5,585 bases of DNA from Bacteroidota bacterium. GTDB taxonomy: Bacteria > Bacteroidota > Bacteroidia > Chitinophagales > Chitinophagaceae. Location of the stretch: assembly GCA_018267795.1 (NCBI GenBank), contig JAFDXS010000187.1, positions 1 through 5,585 on the forward strand. Direction: 5' to 3'. The notes beneath the pieces are model-generated. The model had not been told where the DNA came from. It searched no databases and worked only from the letters and a program-made list of their open reading frames with translations. Every line of letters begins with the position of its first letter. The stretch's first letter is position 1. Below are positions 1 through 5,585 of this stretch, piece after piece. A program made the position numbers and the translations under genes.

Positions 1-264
1 GTATCACGCATTATACCTGCAGCGCTCGAAAATGGCTACGCAGTATTCCTTACAGCAGACCATGGCAATGCAGACTATATGATAAATGAAGATGGAACGC
101 CAAATACAGCTCACACGCTTAACCCTGTGCCGCTGTTCCTTATTTCAAATGATTACAAAGGTGTGCTTAAACCGGGTAAGCTTGGCGATATAGCTCCATC
201 CATTCTCCAGTATATGGGTATTACCATACCGCAGGAGATGACAGGCAATGTATTAATCAATTAA
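1..264 (+). CDS. gpmI: 2,3-bisphosphoglycerate-independent phosphoglycerate mutase, C-terminal part
   Basis: This is the last 87 residues of the cofactor-independent phosphoglycerate mutase, which interconverts 3- and 2-phosphoglycerate in glycolysis and gluconeogenesis in the cytoplasm. The reading frame is open from base 1 and ends in TAA. The visible part carries the metal-binding TADHGNAD motif (Asp and His at visible residues 20 and 21) and a NTAHTLNPVP motif with a second His at visible residue 38. The 17-residue gap between the two histidines equals that between His445 and His462 of the Bacillus enzyme, so the second manganese site looks intact. The tail (DIAPSILQYMG, then PQEMTG) is also typical of the family. 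The family is usually about 510 residues, so roughly 80% lies upstream of the window. The gene converges on the envC-like gene, with a strong hairpin between them. Confidence 0.95.
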   Translation, partial: VSRIIPAALENGYAVFLTADHGNADYMINEDGTPNTAHTLNPVPLFLISNDYKGVLKPGKLGDIAPSILQYMGITIPQEMTGNVLIN

Positions 265-280
265 ACGAATCATTTTTATA

Positions 281-319
281 AAGTAAGAAGGGCCTGCAAA
301 TTGCATGCCCTTCTTACTT
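281..319. terminator. Long hairpin between convergent genes, probable bidirectional terminator
   Basis: A perfect 13-bp inverted repeat (AAGTAAGAAGGGC at 281-293, its complement at 307-319) encloses 13 bases. Within these, TGC (295-297) can also pair with GCA (303-305) past a single C/T mismatch, leaving a 5-base loop. It lies 16 bp after the gpmI stop and 15 bp after the envC-like stop, read on their own strands. That is the expected place for a terminator serving both genes. Neither side has a clear run of U, so the call rests on stem length and position. Confidence 0.75.
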
Positions 320-334
320 ATGCTAAGTTATTTT

Positions 335-1783
335 CTATCGTGCTATCCACGGAGTAGGATCTATTTTTACCTGGCTGCCTTTGCCCTGGTCTTTCCATAT
401 CTGCAGGTTGATAGTAGGCTCCCCTTCATCATTATTGCCTACAGTGCCTATCACTTCCTTAGTATGTACTGCCTGATCTTTCTTCACGTACACCTTTGAG
501 AGGCCGTTGTAAACACTATAATACCTGCCGTGGCTTACTATCACTATCCAGCTATCACCCGTTACTGAGAATACATTCACCACCTTACCATCAAATATGG
601 CACGCGCGCTGGCTCCCGGCGTGGTGCGAATATCTATACCGTTATTTTCAATCATTACCTTTTCGTATACCGGGTGCGGGTGGCGGCCAAACTGGTCTGA
701 TATAAAACCTTTCTCTACCGGCCATGGCAAGCGGCCATGGTTATTTTCAAAGCTATTAGACAAGGCCATAGCCTCCGGCGTAATACTTAGGTTATATGCT
801 GGCGCAGGTTTAGCAGGTACATTAGTCCTTGGCACCGGCCTTGTTGCTGCTACATTGCCTCCGGCATTATTATTTGCATTATTAGCTGCGTTATTATTCA
901 CCGTTACATTGCCTTTCGTATTACCATTGGCAGGGTGACCATTATTATTAGATGGTGGTGGCAATGTATTGCTTGGGCCTACCATCAGGAGCTTTCGTCT
1001 TTCTTCTTCCTGTCGTTTGCGTTCTTCCTCCTCCGCCTTTCTGCGCTCTGCTTCTATTTCTCTTCTTATCACATCGCTAATGGCCTTATTCACTTTCGCC
1101 GCAGCTTTCCTGTTTCTTTCTATCTCAGCCATCAATTGTTTCTCCTGGCCTTTCAGATCTTTTACTACTTCATTCGTTTCATTTGTTTCTTTTTCAAACA
1201 CCTGTTTCTGCTGTACCTGGGTACTCAACAGCTGATCTTTCTGATTCTTCTGATTGTTGAGTACACCTATTTTATTTTGTATCTGGTTTTGTGTCTGGCG
1301 TATCTGTTCTACCTGCTCTTTGCGGTAATCACGAAATTTCTTCAGGTACCGTATCCTTCTCACCGCATCGTTAAAGTCATTTGATGAGAAGAGAAAAGCC
1401 ATCATATCATAAGAGCTGCGTGTTTCGTAAGCGTATCTTAATGATTGGGCATAGCGCATTTTATATTGCTCCAGTTGCTGCCTCAGGGTCAGTACTTCTT
1501 TTGATGACTGCTGTATGCTGTTATTTATTTCCCCTATTTCATCGTTTATATTACCAATAAGTCGTTGACGCTCAGCCAACTTAGCCTGCAATGCGCGCAG
1601 CTGGCCCATAGTGGCGTTCTTATTTTTTTTAGTAGCGTCCAGCTGTTCTTCCGTCTGCTTTATAGCTTCCATTATCTGCTTCCTGCGGTTCTCCAGCTCC
1701 GTGCGCGCAGCACTGGGCGCCGGCTGCTGAGCTGCTGCTGCAAATGATAAAAGAATACATATAATAAAAGCTTTTAAACGCAT
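335..1783 (-). CDS. EnvC-like murein hydrolase activator, coiled coil plus degenerate LytM/M23 domain
   Basis: This 482-residue exported protein is built like EnvC, a periplasmic factor that activates cell-wall amidases at the division septum and is itself controlled by FtsEX. Residues 1-18 form a signal peptide (hydrophobic core, then AAAAQQ). Residues about 25-240 are a long coiled coil rich in Gln, Glu, Lys and Arg. It is interrupted near 125-150 by LFSSNDFNDAVRRIRYLKKF, which resembles the conserved tip region of EnvC/PcsB-type proteins. A charged Arg/Glu helix follows (about 239-265), then an Asn/Pro-rich linker (about 269-330). The LytM domain spans about 350-482. Its zinc ligands are mostly gone: only Asp384 remains, with Asn380 replacing the first His and Thr457 and Asn459 replacing the final HxH. 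The protein is therefore probably non-catalytic, as E. coli EnvC is. The ATG at 1783 directly precedes the signal peptide. No Shine-Dalgarno sequence is visible. It is divergent from yicC. A catalytic M23 peptidase is the less likely alternative. Confidence 0.9.
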   Translation of the reverse strand: MRLKAFIICILLSFAAAAQQPAPSAARTELENRRKQIMEAIKQTEEQLDATKKNKNATMGQLRALQAKLAERQRLIGNINDEIGEINNSIQQSSKEVLTLRQQLEQYKMRYAQSLRYAYETRSSYDMMAFLFSSNDFNDAVRRIRYLKKFRDYRKEQVEQIRQTQNQIQNKIGVLNNQKNQKDQLLSTQVQQKQVFEKETNETNEVVKDLKGQEKQLMAEIERNRKAAAKVNKAISDVIRREIEAERRKAEEEERKRQEEERRKLLMVGPSNTLPPPSNNNGHPANGNTKGNVTVNNNAANNANNNAGGNVAATRPVPRTNVPAKPAPAYNLSITPEAMALSNSFENNHGRLPWPVEKGFISDQFGRHPHPVYEKVMIENNGIDIRTTPGASARAIFDGKVVNVFSVTGDSWIVIVSHGRYYSVYNGLSKVYVKKDQAVHTKEVIGTVGNNDEGEPTINLQIWKDQGKGSQVKIDPTPWIAR

Positions 1784-1803
1784 GCAATATTTTTAGTGGC
1801 AAA

Positions 1804-1811
1804 CAAAAATA
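1804..1811 (-). promoter_or_regulatory. Candidate -7 promoter element for the envC-like gene
   Basis: Read on the minus strand this is TATTTTTG, an exact match to the Bacteroidota -7 consensus TAnnTTTG, ending 20 bases before the start codon of the envC-like gene. The -33 side is weak: CTG rather than TTG lies 21 bases upstream. Because the region is A/T-rich, a chance match is possible. Confidence 0.4.
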
Positions 1812-1934
1812 ATTAATTCTGCCCCGCTTTTACAGGATTAATTACTTTTAAGACGATTTTAAACATATTCGGCAGTGTAACATGTAGCCTTAGCTGCTGA
1901 AGATGAATGTTGTTTGTACAAATAAAAATATTTT

Positions 1935-2810
1935 ATGCTTTATTCAATGACCGGTTTTGGTCGTGCAGAAGCCACTGTAAACGGCCGGCAGGTAGTAGTG
2001 GAAATTAAATCCCTGAATGGTAAACAATTTGAAGTAGTCACTAAGCTCACCCCCATATTGCGCCCTTATGAACTGGACATACGCAACATGCTCAATAACA
2101 TGCTGATGCGTGGCACCATTGACCTTACCATTGCAGTGAAGCAGGAGGGTGCGTCAAAGCCCATGGTGGTGAATACCGACCTTGCCGTATTCTACTATAA
2201 TAGCATGAAACAGATAGCTGACCAACTGGGCCTGGAGCAAGATAACGTACTCTCTACCCTTATGCGTATGCCCGAAGTAGTAGCTGCCGAGCAGGATGTA
2301 CTGCCGGAAGAAGAGTGGATGGAAGTGAAGAAAGTAGTGGATGCCGCTGCCGCCCTGCTAATGACGCATCGCCAGCATGAAGGTGCTGCCCTGCACAAAG
2401 ACCTGAGCCTGCGCATAAAGAACATAGAAGACATGCTGGAAAAAATAAAGCCGCTGGAAGCTCAACGTACTGAGCGCATACGAGCAAAGCTCACACAGTG
2501 GCTGGAAGATATGGCAGGCAAGGAAACGATAGACAGCAACCGCTTTGAGCAGGAAATGATCTATTACCTTGAGCGTATGGATATATCTGAAGAGAAAACA
2601 AGGCTGAAACAACACTGCATTTACTTTACCGACACGGTAGCACAGATAGAAATCTCAAAAGGCAAGAAACTCGGCTTTATATTGCAGGAGATAGGCAGGG
2701 AAATAAATACGCTGGGCGCTAAAGCCAACCATGCTGAGATACAGCAGATAGTAATAAACATGAAGGACGAGCTGGAAAAAGCAAAAGAGCAGGTATTAAA
2801 TATATTGTAG
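1935..2810 (+). CDS. yicC: YicC/YloC family endoribonuclease
   Basis: This 291-residue protein matches the YicC/YloC family over its full length. E. coli YicC is an endoribonuclease implicated in small-RNA decay. The N-terminus has the family opening SMTGFGRAEA (residues 4-13), followed by VEIKSLNGKQFEV (22-34) and RGTIDLTI (59-66). The middle holds LMRMPEVV (109-116) and EGAALHKDL (149-157). The C-terminal DUF1732 region has DISEEKTRLKQH (216-227), GKKLGFILQEIGREINTLG (243-261) and a closing MKDELEKAKEQVLNI. No conserved block appears broken, so the protein is probably active. The start at 1935 matches the usual start of the family; it is preceded by an A/T-rich leader without a Shine-Dalgarno sequence. 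In many bacteria yicC is followed by gmk (guanylate kinase). Here a gldH gene follows after 73 bp with its own candidate promoter. Confidence 0.93.
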   Translation: MLYSMTGFGRAEATVNGRQVVVEIKSLNGKQFEVVTKLTPILRPYELDIRNMLNNMLMRGTIDLTIAVKQEGASKPMVVNTDLAVFYYNSMKQIADQLGLEQDNVLSTLMRMPEVVAAEQDVLPEEEWMEVKKVVDAAAALLMTHRQHEGAALHKDLSLRIKNIEDMLEKIKPLEAQRTERIRAKLTQWLEDMAGKETIDSNRFEQEMIYYLERMDISEEKTRLKQHCIYFTDTVAQIEISKGKKLGFILQEIGREINTLGAKANHAEIQQIVINMKDELEKAKEQVLNIL

Positions 2811-2844
2811 CCAGGCAAAAAGTATAAATAACAAATATGGAGCG

Positions 2845-2852
2845 TAGCTTTG
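2845..2852 (+). promoter_or_regulatory. Candidate -7 promoter element for the gldH-kinase operon
   Basis: TAGCTTTG matches the Bacteroidota -7 consensus TAnnTTTG exactly and is followed by CG, in the style of many promoters in this phylum. It ends 31 bases before the gldH start, which would give a leader of about 25 bases. No TTG is seen at the expected -33 position, so only the -7 half is supported. Confidence 0.5.
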
Positions 2853-2883
2853 CGCTGTAATTTTTTCAAACTAATACTATTCA

Positions 2884-3390
2884 ATGTTCCGTCACAGTTT
2901 AGCCATTATCTTTTTTTCCTGTTTACTAATGAGCAGTTGTGTGTCTTCTCCTTATTTTCAGAAAGAAGAGGCTATACCGCAAAACTCATGGCAATACGAT
3001 TTTAAGCCGTCCTTTAAGTTTGATATTACTGATACTACAGCACTGTACAATCTATATTTTCTTATTAATCATACCGAGGCGTATCCCTATTCAAATATCT
3101 GGGTATGGATATATACCAAGGAGCCGGGCGATACTACCTTTAAAAAATCGCGCATAGAAATTCCGTTGGCTGAGAGTAATGGCAAATGGATGGGCCGCGG
3201 CATGGGCGAACTATGGCAGCAACAAATGCCTATAACGCGCAATGACGACCCAATGGTATTTACTAAAAAAGGCACTTACGAAATACGCTTTGAACAAAAC
3301 ATGCGCGTAAATCCGCTGCCTGAAGTACTGCATGTGGGCCTGAGGGTAGAAAAAATAGGCTATAGAAATACACAGGCACAAAAGAAATAA
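2884..3390 (+). CDS. gldH: Gliding motility lipoprotein GldH
   Basis: This 168-residue lipoprotein belongs to the GldH family, which in Flavobacterium is needed for gliding and is functionally linked to the type IX secretion machinery of the cell envelope. Residues 1-18 are a lipoprotein signal peptide with the lipobox MSSC, so Cys19 should be the lipidated N-terminus. The mature part has the family pattern: NSW (34-36), FDITDTTALYNLYFLINHT (46-64) with YPYSNIWVWI following, GKWMGRGMGEL (100-110), and the closing VGLRVEKIGY (151-160). The length fits the family (about 150-170). No acidic or lysine-rich surface-export signal follows Cys19, so it probably faces the periplasm; this is inference. 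It lies 7 bp before a histidine kinase gene on the same strand, probably as one transcript. Presence of gldH alone does not prove gliding, since many non-gliding Bacteroidota keep it. Confidence 0.9.
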   Translation: MFRHSLAIIFFSCLLMSSCVSSPYFQKEEAIPQNSWQYDFKPSFKFDITDTTALYNLYFLINHTEAYPYSNIWVWIYTKEPGDTTFKKSRIEIPLAESNGKWMGRGMGELWQQQMPITRNDDPMVFTKKGTYEIRFEQNMRVNPLPEVLHVGLRVEKIGYRNTQAQKK

Positions 3391-3397
3391 GTATGCT

Positions 3398-4366
3398 ATG
3401 CGGTTCTTCTCTTCAGTACATCTTTTATTGCTTGGCTATATAATAGCAGCGCTTATCTTTTGGTATATAAGCCTGCAAAAACAAAATGACCGCATTTTAG
3501 CACAAGAAGTAGTATTGCTGGAGACACGCATAGACAGTGCCGCACAGCCCGATGTTTATAACAGGGATATGGGCATTCTTATTAAGAGCCACCACATGCG
3601 CACCAGCCAGTATCTTGGTGAAGGCACAACTTTCCTGGTAGTGATACTTATAGGTGCATCTGTAGTATGGTCTTCTTTCAGGCGCAGCCTTCGCCTGTCC
3701 AGGCAGCAAAATAATTTTATGCTTTCCGTGACGCATGAGCTGAAGTCGCCACTTGCTGCCATGAAGCTAAACCTGCAAACATTAGAGCGGCACCACCTGG
3801 ATGAAGAAAAAACTAAACAACTGATAGACCGCTGCATCAAGGAGTCTAACAGGCTCAATGACCTTTGCAATAATATGCTGTTCGCTTCTCAGATAGAGGG
3901 TAGGCAGTATGTGCCAGCTAAAGAAAAATTTGACCTGTCGGAATTGGTAGAAGATGCCGTAACAGACTACGCGCATCGCTACCCAAGGGTATTTGAAGAA
4001 GATATACTGGAAGGCTGCAAGCTGGCAGGCGATAAGGTATTGCTGCACATGGCAGTAAATAACCTACTGGAGAATGCAGTGAAATATGCCCCTGCCGACA
4101 AACCAATAACTATTACGCTCACTCGCAAACAAGACAACGCTATAATACAGGTAATAGACCAGGGGCCCGGCATATCAAACGAAGAAAAGAAAAAGGTGTT
4201 CAATAAGTTTTATCGCATAGGCAGCGAAGAAAGCCGCAAGTCAAAAGGAACAGGTCTGGGATTATATCTCACCTGCAAAATAATAAGTCAGCACAAAGGG
4301 AAAATATCAGTAAAGGATAATACACCTACAGGTGCAATTTTTGAGATATGCCTGCCGTTAAGCTAA
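3398..4366 (+). CDS. Membrane-bound sensor histidine kinase, HAMP-less
   Basis: This 322-residue two-component sensor kinase has two predicted membrane helices (about residues 8-25 and 77-93). They enclose a short extracytoplasmic segment of roughly 50 residues with no recognisable sensor fold. There is no obvious HAMP domain; the second helix leads almost directly into the dimerisation/phosphoacceptor helix, with the H-box SVTHELKSPLAAMKLNLQTL and His113 as the expected phosphorylation site. The ATP-binding domain is complete: N-box VNNLLENAVKYA (Asn222, Asn226), G1 DQGPGIS (254-260), F-box FNKFYRIG (268-275) and G2 GTGLGLYL (284-291). Both kinase domains thus look functional. The start lies 7 bp after gldH, implying co-transcription. 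No response regulator gene is adjacent, because the next gene runs the other way. Its signal and partner cannot be read from the sequence. The last 4 bases overlap the end of rnhB. Confidence 0.92.
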   Translation: MRFFSSVHLLLLGYIIAALIFWYISLQKQNDRILAQEVVLLETRIDSAAQPDVYNRDMGILIKSHHMRTSQYLGEGTTFLVVILIGASVVWSSFRRSLRLSRQQNNFMLSVTHELKSPLAAMKLNLQTLERHHLDEEKTKQLIDRCIKESNRLNDLCNNMLFASQIEGRQYVPAKEKFDLSELVEDAVTDYAHRYPRVFEEDILEGCKLAGDKVLLHMAVNNLLENAVKYAPADKPITITLTRKQDNAIIQVIDQGPGISNEEKKKVFNKFYRIGSEESRKSKGTGLGLYLTCKIISQHKGKISVKDNTPTGAIFEICLPLS

Positions 4367-4383
4367 TCTTCTATTAGCATATC
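4345..4383. terminator. Inverted repeats spanning the overlapping stop codons of the kinase and rnhB
   Basis: GCTAAT (4362-4367) and ATTAGC (4373-4378) form a perfect 6-bp stem with a 5-base loop. The stem's left arm contains the kinase TAA and the rnhB TAG. A wider pair, GATATGC (4345-4351) with GCATATC (4377-4383), shares two bases with it, so the two folds either compete or nest with a bulge. There is no space between the convergent genes, so this is the natural spot for a terminator acting both ways. The stems are short and A/T-rich and no U-run follows, so the function is uncertain. Confidence 0.35.
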
Positions 4384-4980
4384 CGTTTCAGTTTCATCTT
4401 CACCTTTGCATATACCAAATGTCCTGCGGTGGTAGGGCGATAGGCCATGTTCTTTTATGCGTTCTCTGTGGTTGCGCGTAGCATAGCCTTTATTTTCATT
4501 CCAGCCATATTGCGGATGCTTTTCATGCAGGCTGTGCATAAATTCGTCTCTATGTGTTTTAGCAAGTATGCTTGCCGCTGCTATAGAAGCATATATCGCA
4601 TCACCCTGCACTACGCATTGGTGTACAATACCAAAATACGGGGTAAAAATGTGGCCATCTATCAGCAGTAACTCAGGCCTTATCTGCAATTGATCCACTG
4701 CCAGATGCATGGCCTTAAATGAGGCCTTTACAATATTTATACGGTCTATCTCTTCATGGTCCACCACAGCTACTGCCCAGGCCAGCGCTTTACGCTCTAT
4801 TATGGGGCGCAGCTTATTGCGGTCTTCTTCAGTTACCTGCTTGCTGTCGTTGAGGAGCGGATGAGAAAAACGCGGCGGCAAAATAACCGCTGCCGCAAAT
4901 ACAGGGCCTGCCAGGCATCCCCTACCGGCTTCGTCACAGCCTGCCTCTACTATTCCCTTCTTAAAAAAACGTTTCAGCAC
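4363..4980 (-). CDS. rnhB: Ribonuclease HII
   Basis: This 205-residue enzyme cleaves RNA in RNA-DNA hybrids and starts removal of single ribonucleotides misinserted into DNA. The family signatures are complete: GCDEAGRGCLAGPV with Asp16 and Glu17, LLLIDG with Asp108, and GDAIYASIAAASILAKTHRD with Asp127, giving the four acidic metal-binding residues. YGWNENKGYAT and HRRTFGIC near the end are also typical. An acidic tail of about 13 residues follows the conserved core. The start is GTG at 4980; an in-frame stop lies two codons upstream and the family homology begins within about 10 residues, so no earlier start is possible. No Shine-Dalgarno sequence is visible. The 3' end overlaps the kinase gene by 4 bp, tail to tail. 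The gene is divergent from the AI-2E-family gene. Confidence 0.95.
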   Translation of the reverse strand: MLKRFFKKGIVEAGCDEAGRGCLAGPVFAAAVILPPRFSHPLLNDSKQVTEEDRNKLRPIIERKALAWAVAVVDHEEIDRINIVKASFKAMHLAVDQLQIRPELLLIDGHIFTPYFGIVHQCVVQGDAIYASIAAASILAKTHRDEFMHSLHEKHPQYGWNENKGYATRNHRERIKEHGLSPYHRRTFGICKGEDETETDMLIED

Positions 4981-5004
4981 TGGTTAGCACGGTATTTATA
5001 ACAA

Positions 5005-5012
5005 CAAAATAA
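5005..5012 (-). promoter_or_regulatory. Weak candidate -7 element for rnhB
   Basis: On the minus strand this reads TTATTTTG, seven of eight positions of TAnnTTTG, ending 24 bases before the GTG start of rnhB. No TTG is visible at the -33 distance. In an A/T-rich spacer a near-match like this is weak evidence. Confidence 0.25.
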
Positions 5013-5076
5013 GTGAATTTTAATTGCTCTCTTATCATTCAGTTTACATATTTAATTCATCTATTTTTTATAAAAC

Positions 5077-5107
5077 TTTGAACAATGCTGCAATAGCATT
5101 AGGTTTG
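5077..5107 (+). promoter_or_regulatory. Near-ideal Bacteroidota promoter for the AI-2E-family gene
   Basis: TTTG at 5077-5080 and TAGGTTTG at 5100-5107 are separated by exactly 19 bases. This matches both halves and the spacing of the Bacteroidota sigma-ABfr-type housekeeping promoter (TTTG, about 19-20 bases, TAnnTTTG). The -7 element ends 16 bases before the ATG at 5124, so transcription would start roughly 5-12 bases before the coding region and the leader would be very short. Confidence 0.65.
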
Positions 5108-5123
5108 AAATCAATATGTCATT

Positions 5124-5585
5124 ATGAATACAGTGAAATTGCCTTTTTATGCGCGCCTGGCACTTACCCTGCTTACTGTAGTGCTGGTTATATACTTAAT
5201 GTACATAGGCCGAACTATTCTTATACCCTTGTTCTTCGCGCTGCTGATATCAGTTTTGCTATTCCCTCTTACGCGTTTATTAGAAAAGTGGCATGTGCCA
5301 CGCGGCCTGGCTGCCGGCATCTCCCTGTTGTCATTTATCATAGTTGTCGGGGCGCTTATCTATTTCCTTACCCTGCAAATAGCCAACTTCTCAAACGATC
5401 TGCCTCGCCTGCAGGCACGCATGACAGAAATATTGCACGATCTGCAGCACTGGATAAGCCGGAAGTACCATGTAAACAGCCAGGAGCAGATGAGCTATCT
5501 TGACAAATCTGCAAGCGGCATGCTCAATGCTGCTGCCAATTCTATAGGCAATACATTTCTTGGTATCAGCGAGATGGTCATCTGG
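5124..5585 (+). CDS. AI-2E (PerM/YdiK) family transporter, N-terminal part
   Basis: An open frame of 154 codons starts at ATG 5124 and continues past the window edge without a stop. The translation has the opening of the AI-2E/PerM family of multi-pass inner-membrane proteins: a first helix at about residues 11-28, a second at about 31-49 containing ILIPLFFALLISVLLFPL, then VPRGLAAGISLL leading into a third helix at about 62-84. A hydrophilic, helical segment with heptad-like Leu spacing follows (about 88-150). Family members are usually about 350 residues with around eight helices, so somewhat less than half is visible. Some members export autoinducer-2 or Na+ in exchange for H+; most are uncharacterised, and no substrate can be assigned here. 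Upstream, ATG at 5116 runs into a stop within four codons, so 5124 is the start. A strong promoter lies just before it. Confidence 0.88.
   Translation, partial: MNTVKLPFYARLALTLLTVVLVIYLMYIGRTILIPLFFALLISVLLFPLTRLLEKWHVPRGLAAGISLLSFIIVVGALIYFLTLQIANFSNDLPRLQARMTEILHDLQHWISRKYHVNSQEQMSYLDKSASGMLNAAANSIGNTFLGISEMVIW

Noticed and set aside
720..740. Direct repeat of GGCCATGG (720-727 and 733-740)
   Set aside because: It lies inside the conserved start of the LytM domain (HGRLPWPV region) and is explained by coding.
597..1384. Three hydrophobic plus-strand open frames opposite the envC-like gene (597-938, 935-1384, 969-1235)
   Set aside because: They are antisense to a coiled coil rich in Lys, Glu and Gln, whose complement naturally reads as Phe/Leu/Ser-rich sequence. 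They overlap each other and the real gene, and none shows a family signature.
1843..1850. TACTTTTA as a yicC promoter element
   Set aside because: It lacks the final G of TAnnTTTG and no TTG lies at the right distance upstream. In such A/T-rich sequence the match is not meaningful.
2841..2866. Possible terminator after yicC: AGCG/CGCT stem followed by a T-rich run
   Set aside because: The stem is only 4 bp with an 8-base loop and coincides with the TAGCTTTG promoter element, which explains the bases better.
5024..5503. A 159-codon plus-strand open frame at the right end
   Set aside because: It overlaps the AI-2E-family gene in another frame and has no recognisable domain. The 5124 frame gives a clear multi-helix membrane protein and a promoter fits it.
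1..5585. tRNA, rRNA, CRISPR arrays, insertion sequences, riboswitches
   Set aside because: No clover-leaf, repeat-spacer pattern, transposase or long leader was seen. All intergenic gaps are about 150 bp or shorter and are accounted for by promoters and hairpins.

Overview
The window is ordinary chromosomal DNA from a member of the Bacteroidota. The clearest taxonomic marker is a complete gldH-type gliding-motility lipoprotein gene, a family restricted to that phylum. Supporting signs are start codons without Shine-Dalgarno sequences, A/T-rich leaders, and several matches to the Bacteroidota promoter element TAnnTTTG. The mid-range base composition and protein style suggest the Chitinophagia, but that placement is only an impression.

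Layout from left to right: (1) the 3' end of gpmI (cofactor-independent phosphoglycerate mutase, +); (2) a long hairpin between convergent genes; (3) an envC-like gene (-) encoding a coiled-coil protein with a degenerate LytM/M23 domain; (4) a 151-bp divergent intergenic region; (5) yicC (endoribonuclease family, +); (6) gldH (+) and, 7 bp downstream, a sensor histidine kinase (+), probably one operon; (7) rnhB (ribonuclease HII, -), whose stop codon overlaps the kinase stop codon inside an inverted repeat; (8) a 143-bp divergent intergenic region with a near-ideal Bacteroidota promoter; (9) the 5' part of an AI-2E/PerM-family membrane protein gene (+), which runs off the window.

The genes belong to separate core functions: glycolysis, septal peptidoglycan remodelling, RNA turnover, gliding or type IX secretion, envelope signalling, and removal of RNA from DNA. 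I see no mobile element, CRISPR array, RNA gene or defence island, and nothing that amounts to a new multi-gene system. The points most worth a second look are the loss of all zinc-ligand histidines in the EnvC-like protein, the gldH-kinase pairing without a local response regulator, the hairpin spanning two overlapping stop codons, and the strong promoter before the AI-2E-family gene.
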